Assembly (NCBI RefSeq): GCF_012489685.1 | Contig: NC_080044.1 | Location: forward strand, 45,136,964 to 45,200,963 | Direction: 5' to 3' | Length of the DNA stretch: 64,000 bases | Source of the DNA: Lotus japonicus | Lineage: Eukaryota > Streptophyta > Magnoliopsida > Fabales > Fabaceae | Program-made: the position numbers and the translations under genes | Shown: in pieces, positions 43,907 through 57,056 of the stretch | Numbering within the stretch: the stretch's first letter is position 1 | How the letters are laid out: the number at the start of each line of letters is the position of its first letter | Notes under the pieces: model-generated | Told to the model about the DNA's origin: nothing | The model's database searches: none | The model's input: the letters and a program-made list of their open reading frames with translations, nothing else

Positions 43907-46900
43907 CTACTGGTGCTGGCATGGACACCAGGAGCTTGAGGTTGGGTGGAGGAGCTCTGCTTGTGGAAAAGAGCTGTTAGATGGCACCTCTAGCAGCAAA
44001 TCCTGATCAGAACTCTCAGCAACAAAGTTCAAAGAATCCAGCATGCACAAGCTACCATCACCTGGCAATGCAAATAGGCTTCTTGGACTGCAGTTAGAGC
44101 CTTCTTCTGCAACTTCTTTGCCTTCACAGCTAGCCTTTATGGTCACCCTCTTGGGGCTCCTCATTGTCTTCAATTCTGAAATTTGCAGAAGAATGATTAG
44201 TTAAATCCTAGAGACAAGCGGAAACCAAAAGCTCAGTTCTAATTCTACATTCAGTTCTAATTCTACATTCTTAACTAAAGGACAAGAATAACACAAATGC
44301 ACTGATGTATGTGTTTCTAATACGAACTCAAAGAAGAGAATTATAGAATTGGTTTTCTAACAATCTCAAATTAGAAGCTCAACATATCTACAGCATTTTG
44401 CAAGGTAAGTATGTGAATATTTTATTTTTCATTCAAGATATAAGATTTTCAGCAAACCTGGAAAGTTCTGATTCTGGCTGTACCGCAATCTCTTGACATT
44501 TGCAACATTACTTGATGCCATAGCAGTAGATCCCAGATCAATACATTTTCCAGCTTGGTTTCCACCTTTCTGCACCAGAGAAGGGTGTGGTATTAGGAGT
44601 GTTTAAAACTTACTAATCCAAGAAAATTAATTGGAAAAAAAAGAGTAAATGATTAGATTAGTCAGTGGATCCAATTTGAAAACCAATTCAATTCAAATTA
44701 AATCAAAATTTTATGTACTTCTTTCAAAATAATATTCACTTCAAAAAATCACATTATCTATCTTTATTTCCTATTGTGCCTCAAATCAAACTCAACTCCC
44801 TCTCTCTTTGATTTAAATATGTTGTATGAACAATAATATTGACAGGTTGCTTTGTTTCTTCAAAAATAATTCATATTCAATCAGCAATCATGAGCACCCT
44901 GACATTAGCGAAAGATATGTTAACTTGAATCTATGACAAAGATACCACACCACACCCCTAGATGTAATAAGTGTTTAATAACTGTGCACTGACTTTTTAA
45001 ACTGATCCAATCAGAACTCATTTATTTGTTTTGTGGTAATTAAATGATAATCAAAAAGATCCTAACTAGAAAATGTGGAGTGATATAACTCTTAACACTC
45101 TCAGTGTATGTAAACTAAATTCATGTAATATCCAATGAGTATCAATATGCAAAAGTTATTTATCGACATAAAATCATTGATATCTAGAAAACCAACACTA
45201 ACCTTGAGAGAATTATAGCATTCTACCCATTTTGACTTTGATAGATTAGATAATGCAAGCCTTTTTAATGTCTTGCAGGCTTCAGGTTTTGCCCCTACCA
45301 AAGAGATATCAAAGACACCTTCCCCAAGAAGTTGCTGAAAATAACTGAAGTTCTCCTTGAATTGAAAGCTATCGAACATGATTTTAAGACTGCACATACA
45401 ACAACATAACCCGTGAATAACTTCGTATTCAGTCTAAATATCTTCTATAGCCTGAACAGTTGGATATCAGATGCTTTGCAAAAACATTTTTTTATTCTTG
45501 TTTTCAAATAATTGAAATATTAAAGCATCAAGTGGCAGGATATTGGAAGTTAAATGGATGCTTTTGTACATTAATTTGAAAAATTCTAATGCAATGATTC
45601 ATTCACATCACACCTCATTTTCTCGTCCATCCCATCACTAGAAAATATCCGCAACTTCTACTGCCAACAATTACTAAAGCAAGTTGAATTCAAAGAGACT
45701 CTAACATATTAACCACCTCAAAAGACTAAACAAGCCAATAAAAGGAAAATGAAATCATGGCAGCAGTTGCACATGATTTACGTAGAACAAAACAGAGGAA
45801 CAGGCGGCCGGCGGGGACAAGAATTTAAAAGCAGTCAGAGATCATGCATTCTAAGCATGCCATACATTCTAATGCAATGATGTCTCAAATGAATGCCTTC
45901 AATTTTCTTGAAACAACCTTCACACCAACTTTGCATTTAGACTCTGTATTTAGTATTTACGAACTACCCTCCTTCTGAGAAGACAGAAACGAAACCTTAT
46001 CTTCAAGGATTATGGCTTAAAAAACAACATCGAATGAGTATTCGATGATAAATAACAATAAAACTCAGTTACCAAAAAACATTGACAATAAAATCTGATA
46101 AGTGATAACACACAAGTAACAGATTCTAACCTGTCAGGAAGTTTAGCAGTATCAACCACAGGGAGATACTTCAGTAATTGCTGCTTCTCTTCATTTGTCA
46201 AGTTTCTTGAAAACACCTCATAGTTCACTACATCCTAATCAAGCACAATAACAGTTACATTCAACATTCAACAATTTGATGGACATGAAGCTTTTACCAT
46301 AATGTATATAATAGTGATGAATGTGTATGCTGAACAAGACAACAATTAGGACCCATCAACATGAGCATATTGTTTATGGAAAGGATACAATGCCAGCTCT
46401 GAAAATGAATTTTGAATCATATTTGAAATTCAGTTGCTATCCCGAAAGCCCCAAGAGTAATTATATGAACCAAGAATTTAGAAGATTCCAAAACAGATTA
46501 TATATAGGTTCGGTGTATCAAACAACTTAAGCCCAATATTGTATTGATGAAGAACAGATTCTGATGAAACATCTCATTTGCATAAAGATGATCTTATTAC
46601 ATATTACAAGCAGAAAAAAGAAAAAAGAATACAGATATGTAACTCACATTTAAATCTATTGAGCATAGTGATGAAACATGATTTCCAGGAACATCTAGTT
46701 TTTCAAGCTGAGACTTGCCCCTGAAATTAGAAAATAAAGAAATCTTAATCGCTGAAGTACTGAATAGTTCAATCTTTGTATCACTTCTCCAAATAAATTT
46801 CCACACGCATGTGTCTAATATATTTCCACAAAGACACAGGTATTAAGACAATCCATAAACATGTTAAGATCCGCATACCACTTTTGGGGAAAATACCAAC

Positions 46901-49781
46901 ATGAATTTGACTGTCTTCAGAAGTAATGGACAAAATTGAACTCTTATAATCATATTAATAATCTTGCATAACCGGCTAGAAATAATGGAAGACTATAAAG
47001 TGGTGTAGGAAAACATGCCTTTCAAGTTGCTCCAGTTGGATTGTATGGCCAGCAGATTTTCTAACCTTTTCAACACCCTGAGATGAGAAATTCATGCCAC
47101 TGGAATCACTATGCATAGGAATGGTACCAGAATATGAGTATGCCTCACTCATTAAGCATTGTTTATTATCAACTGAAAGAGAGCTAGCCTCAGACTCTTC
47201 TTCCCGAGCTATGGAGTTAGGGTGCCTGATGAGAATGCTTCCATGTCCTATCTCAACAGAGACCATCGGTGTTTCACTCTCAAAAAGAAGCTCCTCTTCA
47301 GAAGTAGCAGAAAAATAAGACTGCTGTTCATGAAGAATAGAACATAAGTCTTTTGTGAGCTTCTCAACAGATGAATGCTTTGGACGACCTGCACATGTCC
47401 TCTTTTTTGAAGGCACCACCGTATCCCAGACGACTGACTGAGCAGGTCCTGAATTAGCCAAACTATCTACATTAGAATTGCTTGCTTTTATTGAAGAAAT
47501 AAAGTGCCTCTTTTGAAAGGCACTAGATTAAACATTTAGCACAAATACATCAAGTAAAAGTTCTTGATCCAAGCAAACCAATGATGAAGAACAAGACAGG
47601 TTATGTCACATGTAAAACTTGTCATTTTACTCAAGAAATATCAAGGGAATAATACAGACAAACAAACACAAAATAGAAATACATAGTTGATAAGCTATAT
47701 CTGATTGTTAAACCTGCCATTTTAATTGATTTGAGACACAACTAGACCTTCATTGTAGAAAACTCTTTAAATCACTTCTTGAATTCTGCTTTTCAATAAA
47801 GAACACTAATATGTACAGAACGCACAATTTGAAGCAAGATTAACTTGTCTTCTTTTAGGAAAAGCAAGGACTTGTAAGTTGATCTGTGATTCCACCATTT
47901 ATCCTTTTCCTTTTTCCCCCATTTCATTATCCATTTCTTCATTGTGATCAGGTAAATCAGGACTATCATTAAGATCCATACTATTTCAATTGAATGGATA
48001 ATGCTTCCATAATCAGTTATGAAGAAAAATCTTCCAATGATATTAGCAAACAGTAATGCTCCAACCTGTCAAATCACTAGCATCCATGCCACCAAATTGA
48101 GCACAGCTCTCTGAGTTAGAGATGGCTGACCCTGAACTTGATCTATTGCTAGTATCTTCATCCACAAACTTTTGGAATCCTTGATAATAATCAGGGGTAA
48201 ACCCTCCAGATGCAGCATTATCATGGTTCAGCTTTCTTTTCACAAATTTCACTTCTTTGTTCTTATTTAATGACATGTTCTTTAGCCTGGAAACCCTTTG
48301 ATCGTCATTATCAACATTGTCTGCCCGAGAATGTAAAGGGGTATAATTTGCAAGTGTTCCCTTTGTCCTCCATCGAGATCCACATGCGTTGCATAGTACT
48401 GGCTTCTCAGGTGGCCCATTACGCCAAAGTGGTGTGCCTGTTGCAAGGTTTATTTGTCAGAAAATCTTTAAAATTTAAAAACCCTTGTAAACAAAGAAGA
48501 AAGATTATCTATTGGATTGACATTAAACAACCACATATTCATATTTCCCAGATATACCAGAAAACTCAGCTCAACAAACATCTTAAGGTTGTAACATCAT
48601 CTATCAGTATTCATTATCATAAGGAAGTAGTCATTCTTGCATGAATTGTTGACTATCTGTCTGTTATTGGTGGGCTTACATATTTTCAATAATACATAGC
48701 AATAATATTTTGCAAGGAAAACAAGACATTGGCGTAGCCCATATTCCTCAAGCAGATATTATCAGACTCAGGTTAAGACACTAGTAAACTGGTACTGAAG
48801 ACAATGCTTGCATTTGAAACAAACCAATTGACAATTATCTGCTATTGAGGCATAAATGTTAAGGCAATCTGAATGAAACATACTCATTTTCTGAGATAGA
48901 AATAGTCATACTCAAACACTGGTCTAGAGTTCTTGAGTGTATACCAATAGTAATAACTTCAGCACGCACTTGGAAACCGTTTTCAACATATCAGAAAAGC
49001 AATGAACATTAAGGCATAAGTTGCAGGTGTAGTTCTATTGAGGTGATCAGTATGAACAAAAGCGGCTGTTTCACATTGAGAAAGCTTGAAAATATGATAA
49101 TGAACCATGGTGTTTTATTTTTATTTTTCAGCCAGAAGGCAGGGGTAAGGATGGATACAATGCAGGGATCAATATCCAATGGTACAATGAGAAGCTACTA
49201 CATAGAGAAAATGCGAACAAAACAACAAACGAGTGGCTTAGCTATCGACATTTTACAAATGCACAATTATCCTCCCTTCTTTTCCCCTTTTTCTTATGTT
49301 CACATAATCCAAATGGGAAGAAGTGAACCGTGAGTTAACATTTTTTGATAAACACATTCAACAGCAATGGGTGTTCTGCATCCAAGCTTGATTTTGCACC
49401 AATTACATTTGATCATGCTTCAACCATAATCAAGACAAACAAAGACCCACCAAAGGAATGACAGACAACACATCAAAGGAGGAAATCAATACAATTTTCA
49501 AGAACTTTCAATTCCAAATATTGTAGCCAACAACAATACTTGTACTCTTGAATTTCACTACATCCAGAAAAACATCACACTGATTTTTTTTTCTAGATTG
49601 TTTATACATGTCAGAATCTCTATTTTATCAAAATCACTTTGAATCAAAAGAGGACAAATTTGAAAAGGAGGTCAATACTCAATAACACCCAATGAAAAAA
49701 CAGCAAACAAAAAATTGTGTATTGGAGAAACAAGAACTCACTTGTAACTCCACAGTGATAGCAAGGCCCTTGCTTCCCCAT
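43907..49781 (-). CDS. GATA zinc-finger transcription factor with DEUBAD domain (GATA26/27-like)
   Basis: Eight coding exons on the minus strand: 49781-49742, 48437-48066, 47484-47019, 46720-46648, 46234-46131, 45389-45203, 44569-44458 and 44175-43907. They total 1623 bases and encode 540 residues. The N-terminus [14 protein letters not shown] starts the GATA finger, C-X2-C-X18-C-X2-C, ending [13 protein letters not shown]. Lys-rich and Ser-rich parts follow. Exons 5-6 carry the DEUBAD/ASXH-type helical domain ([15 protein letters not shown], then [18 protein letters not shown]). The C-terminal exon has [30 protein letters not shown] and [11 protein letters not shown]. The protein should bind GATA motifs in the nucleus. 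The third intron uses a GC donor (AAAG|GCATGT). The last residues differ from the usual tail, which is present in another frame. Confidence 0.9.
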
Positions 49782-50300
49782 GTCTCAATCTTTTTTCCAG
49801 AAATGAAAGGGGGAAAAACAAGAAGAAAATTTGCAGAAAATAATTTATATACAAAAAGAAAAAGTTGAACACAAATGAATTTTTTTTCTGAAAATAATAA
49901 CAGTCCTTTTCGAAGCCTTATTTACGGCGTTAAGAGTAGTGGGTGTTGAAGGCTTGATTCTGCAGCAAACCCAGAAGATGGTTTGCAAGGAAAAATCAAA
50001 AATGAAAAAGCAGAAGCCAAATGACCCACAAGAGTTTTGAGTTTTACAGTCTTTAAAGGTTGGTAGTTTTTTCACACAAATCAGGTAGAATTGCAGAGAT
50101 TGCAATCTGGGTATTCTAGCTGGGAATCTGTACAATCCAATGGAAGAGAAAAGAGCATTGGAGGAATCTCAGAGAAGAGAAGAGAAGAAGGGAAGGTGCA
50201 ATGGAAAGAGAGAGATGAGAGAGGAAGGTCTCTGTGTTGTGTGTGTGTGTGTATGTGACCTCTTAGTTGTTTTGTACAAGAAGTAAATCTTCAGCTTTTC
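49782..50300 (-). promoter_or_regulatory. 5' UTR and promoter-proximal region of the GATA gene
   Basis: A minus-strand TCTC/CTTC-rich leader (50140-50220) and a TG dinucleotide microsatellite at 50233-50252 mark the 5' region. No clear TATA box was picked out. Confidence 0.4.
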
Positions 50301-50516
50301 TTTATTTTTATTTTTTATTTTCACCCACCTTCTCTGTTCTCTGTTTTTATTATTTTCTTTTTAAATTGTCTTCTGTTGTTGTTTTTCTTGAAAGATTTCT
50401 GTTTTCCTTTCAATTAACTTAATTTTTTTTTGACGTTTCAATAAACTTAAATTTTTAAAAACTTGAATGGTATTTTTGATTTGTCATATAAAAAAGAAAG
50501 AAGAATTAAAGGGGTG

Positions 50517-50681
50517 GCACGGTCAATGTAAATAGATTTTACACAGTCATTCAATTGTATTCACCTACGTCATAAATAATATCTTTGTTGTAATTAAAAT
50601 TTAAAATGAAAATTATTATTTCTCCTATTGTGGCTTGTTATGATTGGTTGTCCGTGTAAAACTATTTTACACTAACAGTGC
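50517..50681. mobile_element. Small TIR element (MITE) 1
   Basis: The left end GTCAATGTAAATAGATTTTA and the reverse complement of the right end GTTAGTGTAAAATAGTTTTA form imperfect TIRs of about 35 bases around a short AT-rich core. The outer bases are GCAC and GTGC. Sequences like this are frequent in legume genomes. Confidence 0.6.
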
Positions 50682-51190
50682 ATATCCATTAACATAAAGT
50701 GATAAGACCGGGAATCCGAGATATATGGATTGGTATTGGAATTTTCAATGATCAATTTTTAGTGGGTGTAATTTATTTTTTCAATATTAAAAATATTCTG
50801 AATATATATGTTCAGTCACATTACGATAAAAATGAGTCACTTCAACCAACGGTTAGTCGAGTGGATTTAAGCATACGCCCTTATAAAGACAATTGCAAGA
50901 TTACCTACACTTATTCATTATCTCAAAAGTCATACATGAAAACTTGACCAAGACTCTATGCCTCAAGTATGGCTCTCATAATGCGTATAAATACAAGTAC
51001 CTCCCCTGCCATGTTAAAATCACACCACCGTACCGGAAGATTCATTCAAAATTGTACAGTACCGTTAGAGATTAATAGCATCCACTATCATATATATTGA
51101 AAGAAAGCCTATATTTTTTTATTAAAGTCAGGAAAAAAAATCATATATTGTGATATTGAATTTGTGCAAATTTAAGAAATATAAGAATAT

Positions 51191-51342
51191 GCACTGATGG
51201 TGTGAAGTTTTTTTACACCGTCAACCAATCAGATTTCAAGGATATGAGAAAATCTCTTTTTTTTTTAATTTCATTAATTGATGTGACACATCCTTGAAAT
51301 TTAATTGATGACGATGTAAAAAACTTTACACGTCGGTGGATC
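51191..51342. mobile_element. Small TIR element (MITE) 2
   Basis: Imperfect TIRs of about 50 bases: GATGGTGTGAAGTTTTTTTA then ATTTCAAGGATATG on the left, and on the reverse complement of the right GACGTGTAAAGTTTTTTACA then ATTTCAAGGATGTG. The family resembles 50517-50681. A further degenerate end lies near 51364-51430. Confidence 0.65.
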
Positions 51343-51430
51343 ATTATTTTTCTCTAATTTTTATATATTGATAGTGTAAAATTATTAAACTATCAATCAA
51401 TAATAATTCATGAATGTGTTACATCATCAT

Positions 51431-52739
51431 TTAAAAATATAGGATAATTTAACTAAATGAATTAAAGATTGTTTCTTCCACACCTCTACAACTTTATTGG
51501 GTGAATGTGTGCATATGTACCATTTTTCTCAAAAGTAATAGTAATAGTTAATAAGATATCAACGAGGATAATTTTGTAAAATATTTTCTTTTTGTGAATT
51601 TTTACCAAGACAATTATTTGAATATACATAATAAGTTATCAACACAAAAAAAAAAACTATTATTTTATAAGTTCCTGATTCTTAAGTTATTATTAATTAT
51701 GTATCTTACTTTCTTAAAAAGAAACTGATAGGAGGAATATTAATGTATAATATATTATTGCACATATCCTGTTGACTATGGACTTTCTCTGCTTTGCTTT
51801 TAATTTTTCAAATCCTCATCAAATATAAAAATTAAAGGCTACCCGATCTGGTCATATAACAGTTTCAATTCATTAGAACAAAATATTAGGACCAAGGAAA
51901 AACAATGAAATGAAGCCCATAACTTGAGAAACACCAAAATAAAAGGGTGAAAGAAAACAGAGATTTCTGCATTCCCTAGTTTTCTTCCTGATAATGGTAA
52001 ATGAAAATGTTTATCCATAATTTTATATTCTCTCCCATGTATGATGACATGATATTCATGAATATTTAGTGGGTCTTTATGAGAATAAAAGGAATAATAT
52101 AGGGTAGCAATACATGTGTGACTATTTGTTGTCACAGACCTAATCAAGACCGTTGATTAAGCCAGGACGGTTGATATTAGGGTCCCACCAATAGTGATGT
52201 GCTTTTGCTTTAGTCAGGTCTTTAATTTGGGTTCAAATCAACGGTGATTAAGGAGGCTTGTGACATAGCCACATGAATCTCAATCATTCAAAGCGAATGC
52301 CAAGAGATGATAGATCAATATTTAAGTTAAGGAAAAGCAGACCACCAATATAAAAATAGCAATAAGAACCGGTAAAAATGAGATATCCAATTGCCATTCA
52401 AACCCATTAAACTTTATTCTCCAAACCAAAGAAAGAAAATGTAAGCTCAAGTTCTTTAAAAGAAAATGTGACAGTGAACCCATGATAAGTAGTGGGTATC
52501 TCATGAATTTGACAAGTTTGGTGTGTTGTGAATTTCCTCTCTTTTTTCTTTAGTCCAATGTGTTGTGAATTTCCTTATCTTATAGTGTTTCTTTCCCCCT
52601 TTAATCTAGGATCGGAAAAAGGGGTATGGAGGATGGAGAATGGAGCATGTGTACAAGAATTATGTTTGAAAAAACTAGCATACGATCATAGACCTTTAAA
52701 AATATTTATTGTTAACTTTTGGATAGTTTTGGACAACTT
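51431..52739. other. AT-rich intergenic DNA, nothing recognised
   Basis: No gene, RNA or repeat could be supported on either strand. Confidence 0.4.
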
Positions 52740-54140
52740 GATAAGGAGCTCTGCTAGGGTTTCATGGAAGAACGTTTGGTGGTGGGTCTTGCGGGGAAGG
52801 ATCTAGGGTTGACTGGTACGAATGTAGAGGTTGTCTTAGGAGCTACTGTTAACGTACCTCCTGGTGGATGAAATGGTGAGAAGGACCGAGGGAAAACAAT
52901 GGTTTTTGAAACCACCACTAGGTTGGCTTTGAAGAGGGGTGTGATCTCATATAAGGGCATATGCTTGGGTGTGAGCGGGGGTAGTCCTTCCAAGACAGAT
53001 GCAATTGAGGAATGTTTTGGTTAGGAGTCGGAAAACGTTGACGATGAGGATGAGGACATGGAAGGGGAGCCGTTGCGGGTGAGGAGGAGGACGAGGTGCA
53101 AGTGCTTGATGGTGATCGCATTCTTTGTCTTGTGGTTAAGCTTTCTAAACAAGAAAGGAAGGATGCAAGCAAACCATGGAGGCAATCTATGATCGAAAAT
53201 GGTGGGTCTTCATTTCTTGAGGACTCGTCTCATGAAGCTATAGCAGTTTGTTAGCAGTATGGAGGTGATCGACATGGAAAATGACTATTTCCTTATCTTT
53301 TTTTTTTTGAATAGAGTGACTACAAGGATGTATTAAATGGAGGTCCATGTATCTTAATGGGTCACTATTTGGTGGTTCGACAATGGCAACCCGAGTTGTT
53401 TCCAAATGAAGATGAGTTGAAGCGTGTGGAAATTTAGGTTTGTGTCTCCTATCTTCCAATTGAATATTACGATAGCCATATTCTTCGGAGGATAGGAAGT
53501 TCTTTAGGATTCTTTGTGAAAGCGGACAAAAATACTCTTAGGGTTAACATATGGTAGTGGTGCTAGAGGAACTATAAAACGAAGGAAGTTTGCGCGTCTT
53601 TGTATTGAAGTTGACATGAGGAAAGTGATAGTTTCCAAGTTCTTTATGAATTTCAAGTTGTATAGGGTTGAGTATGAGGGCTTACACCTTTTCTTCTTTA
53701 GTTGTGGTAGTTTTGGCCATATAATTGATTCTTGTCTGCTCCATAAACAGAAGGCTTCTACTTCGTACCAGTCTAGGAAGCCACCATGGCAGGTGTGAAG
53801 GATGCAAAGGCTAGGGTTTCCAAAGATGAGGACGGGTACTTTGGTCCTTGGATGATGACAAAACAGTTTTAGGAAGAATGCTAATACGAAAGAGAATATA
53901 ACAGGTTAATGTGGGCTACATGCTAATCAAAATAAAGGTGTGAATGGTATGGGATCGCGTTTTCAAATTTTGGAGGATTTTGTTTTGGAGGTTGATTCCC
54001 TCAATCATGGGGTGGGTAATTCAATCATTATTGATGAGGCAATGATTAAAGGTTATGAGGTTAATGCAGTCACTAATGCTACCGGATTGGTATCCTGTGC
54101 AAATAGGGGTGTTGCATGTTCGGTTCTACCATAGAAGGAA
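52740..54140 (+). pseudogene. Decayed LINE ORF1 (DUF4283 / zinc knuckle type)
   Basis: Fragments in several plus-strand frames line up in the order of plant L1-type ORF1: VVKLSKQERKDASKPWR near 53120, then MENDYFLI near 53275, FARLCIEVDMRKVIVSKF near 53600-53645, YRVEYEGLHLFFFSCGSFGH near 53660-53720, a CCHC knuckle, then YFGPWMM near 53840 and GSRFQILEDF near 53950. Stops and frameshifts are frequent, so it is dead. ORF2 (endonuclease and RT) was not found downstream, where a CACTA-type end begins at 54359. Confidence 0.75.
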
Positions 54141-54358
54141 TGTATGTTGGTTAGCGAAACTATTACGCAAGTCATGAGTCAGCCTATTCTTAAGGAAGTG
54201 ATTAGGTTCGATCCAACAACATAGACTTTGGTTGGTGATTCTATGTCTACGATGGATCAACACAAGTCAACATCCCTACTTCGAGTAAGTCAAGATCAAA
54301 GTCCATGAACAAAGTAAAGCGAACAACACACTCCATGGGCCTTGGGGTGAAGTCCAAT

Positions 54359-54810
54359 CACTACAAGAAAATGGCATTCTACCGGCTCTCTTTTCAACGA
54401 CGACTAAAAAACTATTGGTATTACTAACGGATCACCACAGGTTTGCGATAAATATAAAAATATGATACCAACGACTAAAATTGTCGGTAGATGATTGATC
54501 CGCGAGGGAAATATTTGGCGCCAATCGTCTCGACGGTTTTAAACACCAAAATTGTATCAATTGGCGAAAGGGGCACCAAGTTTACCACTTGACGAGCGAG
54601 CACTCCTACTTAAAATGAATATGAAATTTTCGGTACCGACTGTTTTAAACCGTAACCGTCGATAAACTTAGTGAGCGAACAGTCCCGCTTAAAATGAATC
54701 TAAAATTTTCGTATAAACGGTTTAAGTCATCAATAATCTATATAAGCATATTATAAACTCGTTGCTATTATCGACGACTTCAGCCATCACTACTCTATAT
54801 ATGTCTGGTT
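54359..54810 (+). mobile_element. CACTA (En/Spm-type) transposon terminus
   Basis: CACTACAAGAAAATGGC is the classic CACTA left end. Repeated subterminal motifs follow in both orientations, such as CGACGGTTTTAA, ACCGACTGTTTTAAACCG, and two copies of CCGCTTAAAATGAAT-like sequence. A candidate right end, TTTGTAGTG at 55060-55068, has no matching 3-bp target duplication, so the element is treated as incomplete. Confidence 0.65.
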
Positions 54811-55359
54811 GAACATGGTATTCAAGAAGCATTGTTTTATGACAGTTAATTTTCAATAGTTGTTTTATTTTCTTTCATTTCGCTTATTTTTAAATGTAAG
54901 TTTTAATTTTCTGATTCTTTTCATTATAATGTTACAAATTGATCATTCAAAATTGTTGTATTCATCGGCTCAATCATTTTAAAGACGTTTTGTTTTTTTG
55001 AAACTTTTAAAAAAATCTTCCAACAATATATATATATATATTGAAACGTATGTCCTACATTTGTAGTGGTCTTCAAGAATTCAGAAATCACCAACTAGTC
55101 CAATCTTGTATTCATATGCTGTGTCCGGCAAACAAAACTACCTAATCAACTAGTGAAAAGTCAAAAACTAAAAACTGATAAATTGAAGGGTTGGTTCGTT
55201 TAGGAGTGTTGGTGAGTTTTTCAATTGTTGATTTTAAATTGTAAATTTAAAAATAAAATATGTTCGGTAAAAATGGAGTTGAAATGATTTTTTATTTAAT
55301 TTTAAAACAAAATATAATATGATTTTGTGATTATACTTTTTATTTTTAATAATATGTAA
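54811..55359. other. AT-rich intergenic DNA
   Basis: Contains a TA microsatellite (55027-55041) and no supported gene. Confidence 0.4.
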
Positions 55360-55920
55360 CTTTATCACCATCATCACCATAGCGCTGTCACCTCTTTCAC
55401 CGTTGTCATCTCCACCATCGATGTTGTCACCACCTTCCATCATTGATGTCATCTCCACCGTCGCTGTCGTCACCACCTTATATCACTACCTTCCATCACC
55501 ACTCTCGCAGCCAGTATTGCGCTCTGTCATCGCTGGCACCCTCCAACATGACCTAGCTCCACCACTGCCAACCTCACCCTTCGCCAACCTCACCCTTCAC
55601 CTGTTCAACCACTGTGACCGCCACCACCATCACTACCTCCACCATCGCTGCAACCATTATTGTCGTTACCTCCGCCACCACCACTTCCACTGCCACCACC
55701 ACCTCCACTACCACCACCCTACATCGTAGTCGCCACCAAGTAACATCTACCACTACCACCTTCATCGCCACCACAACCACCTCTACCATCGCCACCATTA
55801 TCGCGGACGTTGTCACTACCTCCACTGCCACCACTGCCATCATCACCACCTCCTCCTCCACCACCATCATCGTTGCCGCCCACCACCATCGCAGTTACTA
55901 TTGTCGTCACTAGGTAACAT
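55360..55920. repeat. ACC/CAC-rich low-complexity block
   Basis: Dominated by ACC, CAC and ATC triplets. Open frames on both strands here are products of base composition (poly-Thr/His/Val). Confidence 0.75.
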
Positions 55921-56394
55921 TGACTTATACCCTCATTGTTACCTAACCCTCCATTATCTTGTCGCCTCTACCACACACTGTGGTGAATTTACCAAATTGA
56001 TAATTGTGGTGACTATTGTGAATTTTACAAAGTTGACAGCAACTTTTTTATAACTGAAAACCACAAAAAAGCAAAACTGGATTTACAAAACTTAAAACTA
56101 GTTTTGGTTTTTAAAATTTTCAAAATATAAAATTAAAAACCACATTGAATGGGGCTTTAAGGTACTGTTTAGCTAATTTTTCTTCTTCTTAAAAGCTCCT
56201 TTTAAGTTACATGTCAAAATCAGAGTCTTAAGAAAAAAGTGAAAGTTGTTTGATATTTTTTAATTTTTTATAGCTTAAAAAATACTTTTAATTTAAAAGC
56301 TATTTATCAGTTTGTAAATTTACAACAATAAGTGTTCACGACTACACGATGGTAGATGGATTAGGTACAGTGGTGGTGAAGATTAGTGTTATAA

Positions 56395-56765
56395 TAGCAG
56401 CAACGGTGGAGGAGGCTATTATCTGGTGGCAGTGGTGGTATTATTGGAGGTGGTATTGGAGATGAAGGTGAGGGTGGTAGTGACGATGTTGGTGGTAGAG
56501 AGCGGGTGGTGACGGTGGCTACTGCTGTAGATGTGATGGTGGTCGTGACAATGGAGATGGTAGTGGTAGTGGAGGTGGTTTTTACTGGTGGCGACCACAG
56601 TCGTGACAATGGTGGTGGTAGTGGTGATGGTAGAGGTGGTGGTGCCAACATTTTGGTGGTTGTGGAGGGTGGAGGTGACGATGATGATAATGGTGGAGGG
56701 TGGTGTTAGTGGTTGTGGTGAGGGTGGCAGTGGCGGGGTTGGTGATGTTGATGGTGGAAGAGGAA
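56395..56765. repeat. GGT/GTG-rich low-complexity block
   Basis: The complementary composition to 55360-55920, in the opposite orientation and 480 bases away, with GGTGGTGGTAGTGG-type motifs. Confidence 0.7.
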
Positions 56766-56959
56766 GATAAAGAGTGCTAGCCAAGAAGAATGTCTCTGTC
56801 GGAGTGAAAGATATACCTTGGTGGTCGAGAAGAGTGCTTCTACCGGATAAGGAGTTTCCAAGATCTGGCTATCACCAATAATGCTAGTTGAGAGATATAC
56901 CATAATGGCGAGGATGATGTCTCTACGGGAGTTGGATTTGCCACCCCACTCATTAGAAA

Positions 56960-57056
56960 TGTCACCCCACTTAAAACACTTTCGGGAACTCAATTCCCGA
57001 AATATTTCGGGAATTGAGTTCCTGAAGTAATTTCTCACTTAAAAGTGGGGTGTTAC
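56960..57056. repeat. Fold-back sequence with a perfect 38-bp palindrome
   Basis: 56985-57022 is a perfect inverted repeat with no loop (19-base arms, centre AAAT|ATTT). With one mismatch it extends to about 46 bases. Outer blocks GTCACCCCACTTAAAA and TTAAAAGTGGGGTGTTAC continue the symmetry, suggesting a small fold-back MITE. Confidence 0.75.

Noticed and set aside
50699..51075. Short open frames near small TIR elements
   Set aside because: AT-rich, no conserved motif, and close to MITE ends; not supported as genes.
55060..55068. TTTGTAGTG as the right end of the CACTA element at 54359
   Set aside because: No matching 3-bp target duplication (aat versus gtc) and weak subterminal similarity; it remains only a possibility.
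55403..56784. Several long open frames rich in Thr, His, Val and Gly
   Set aside because: They arise from ACC/GGT triplet composition on both strands.
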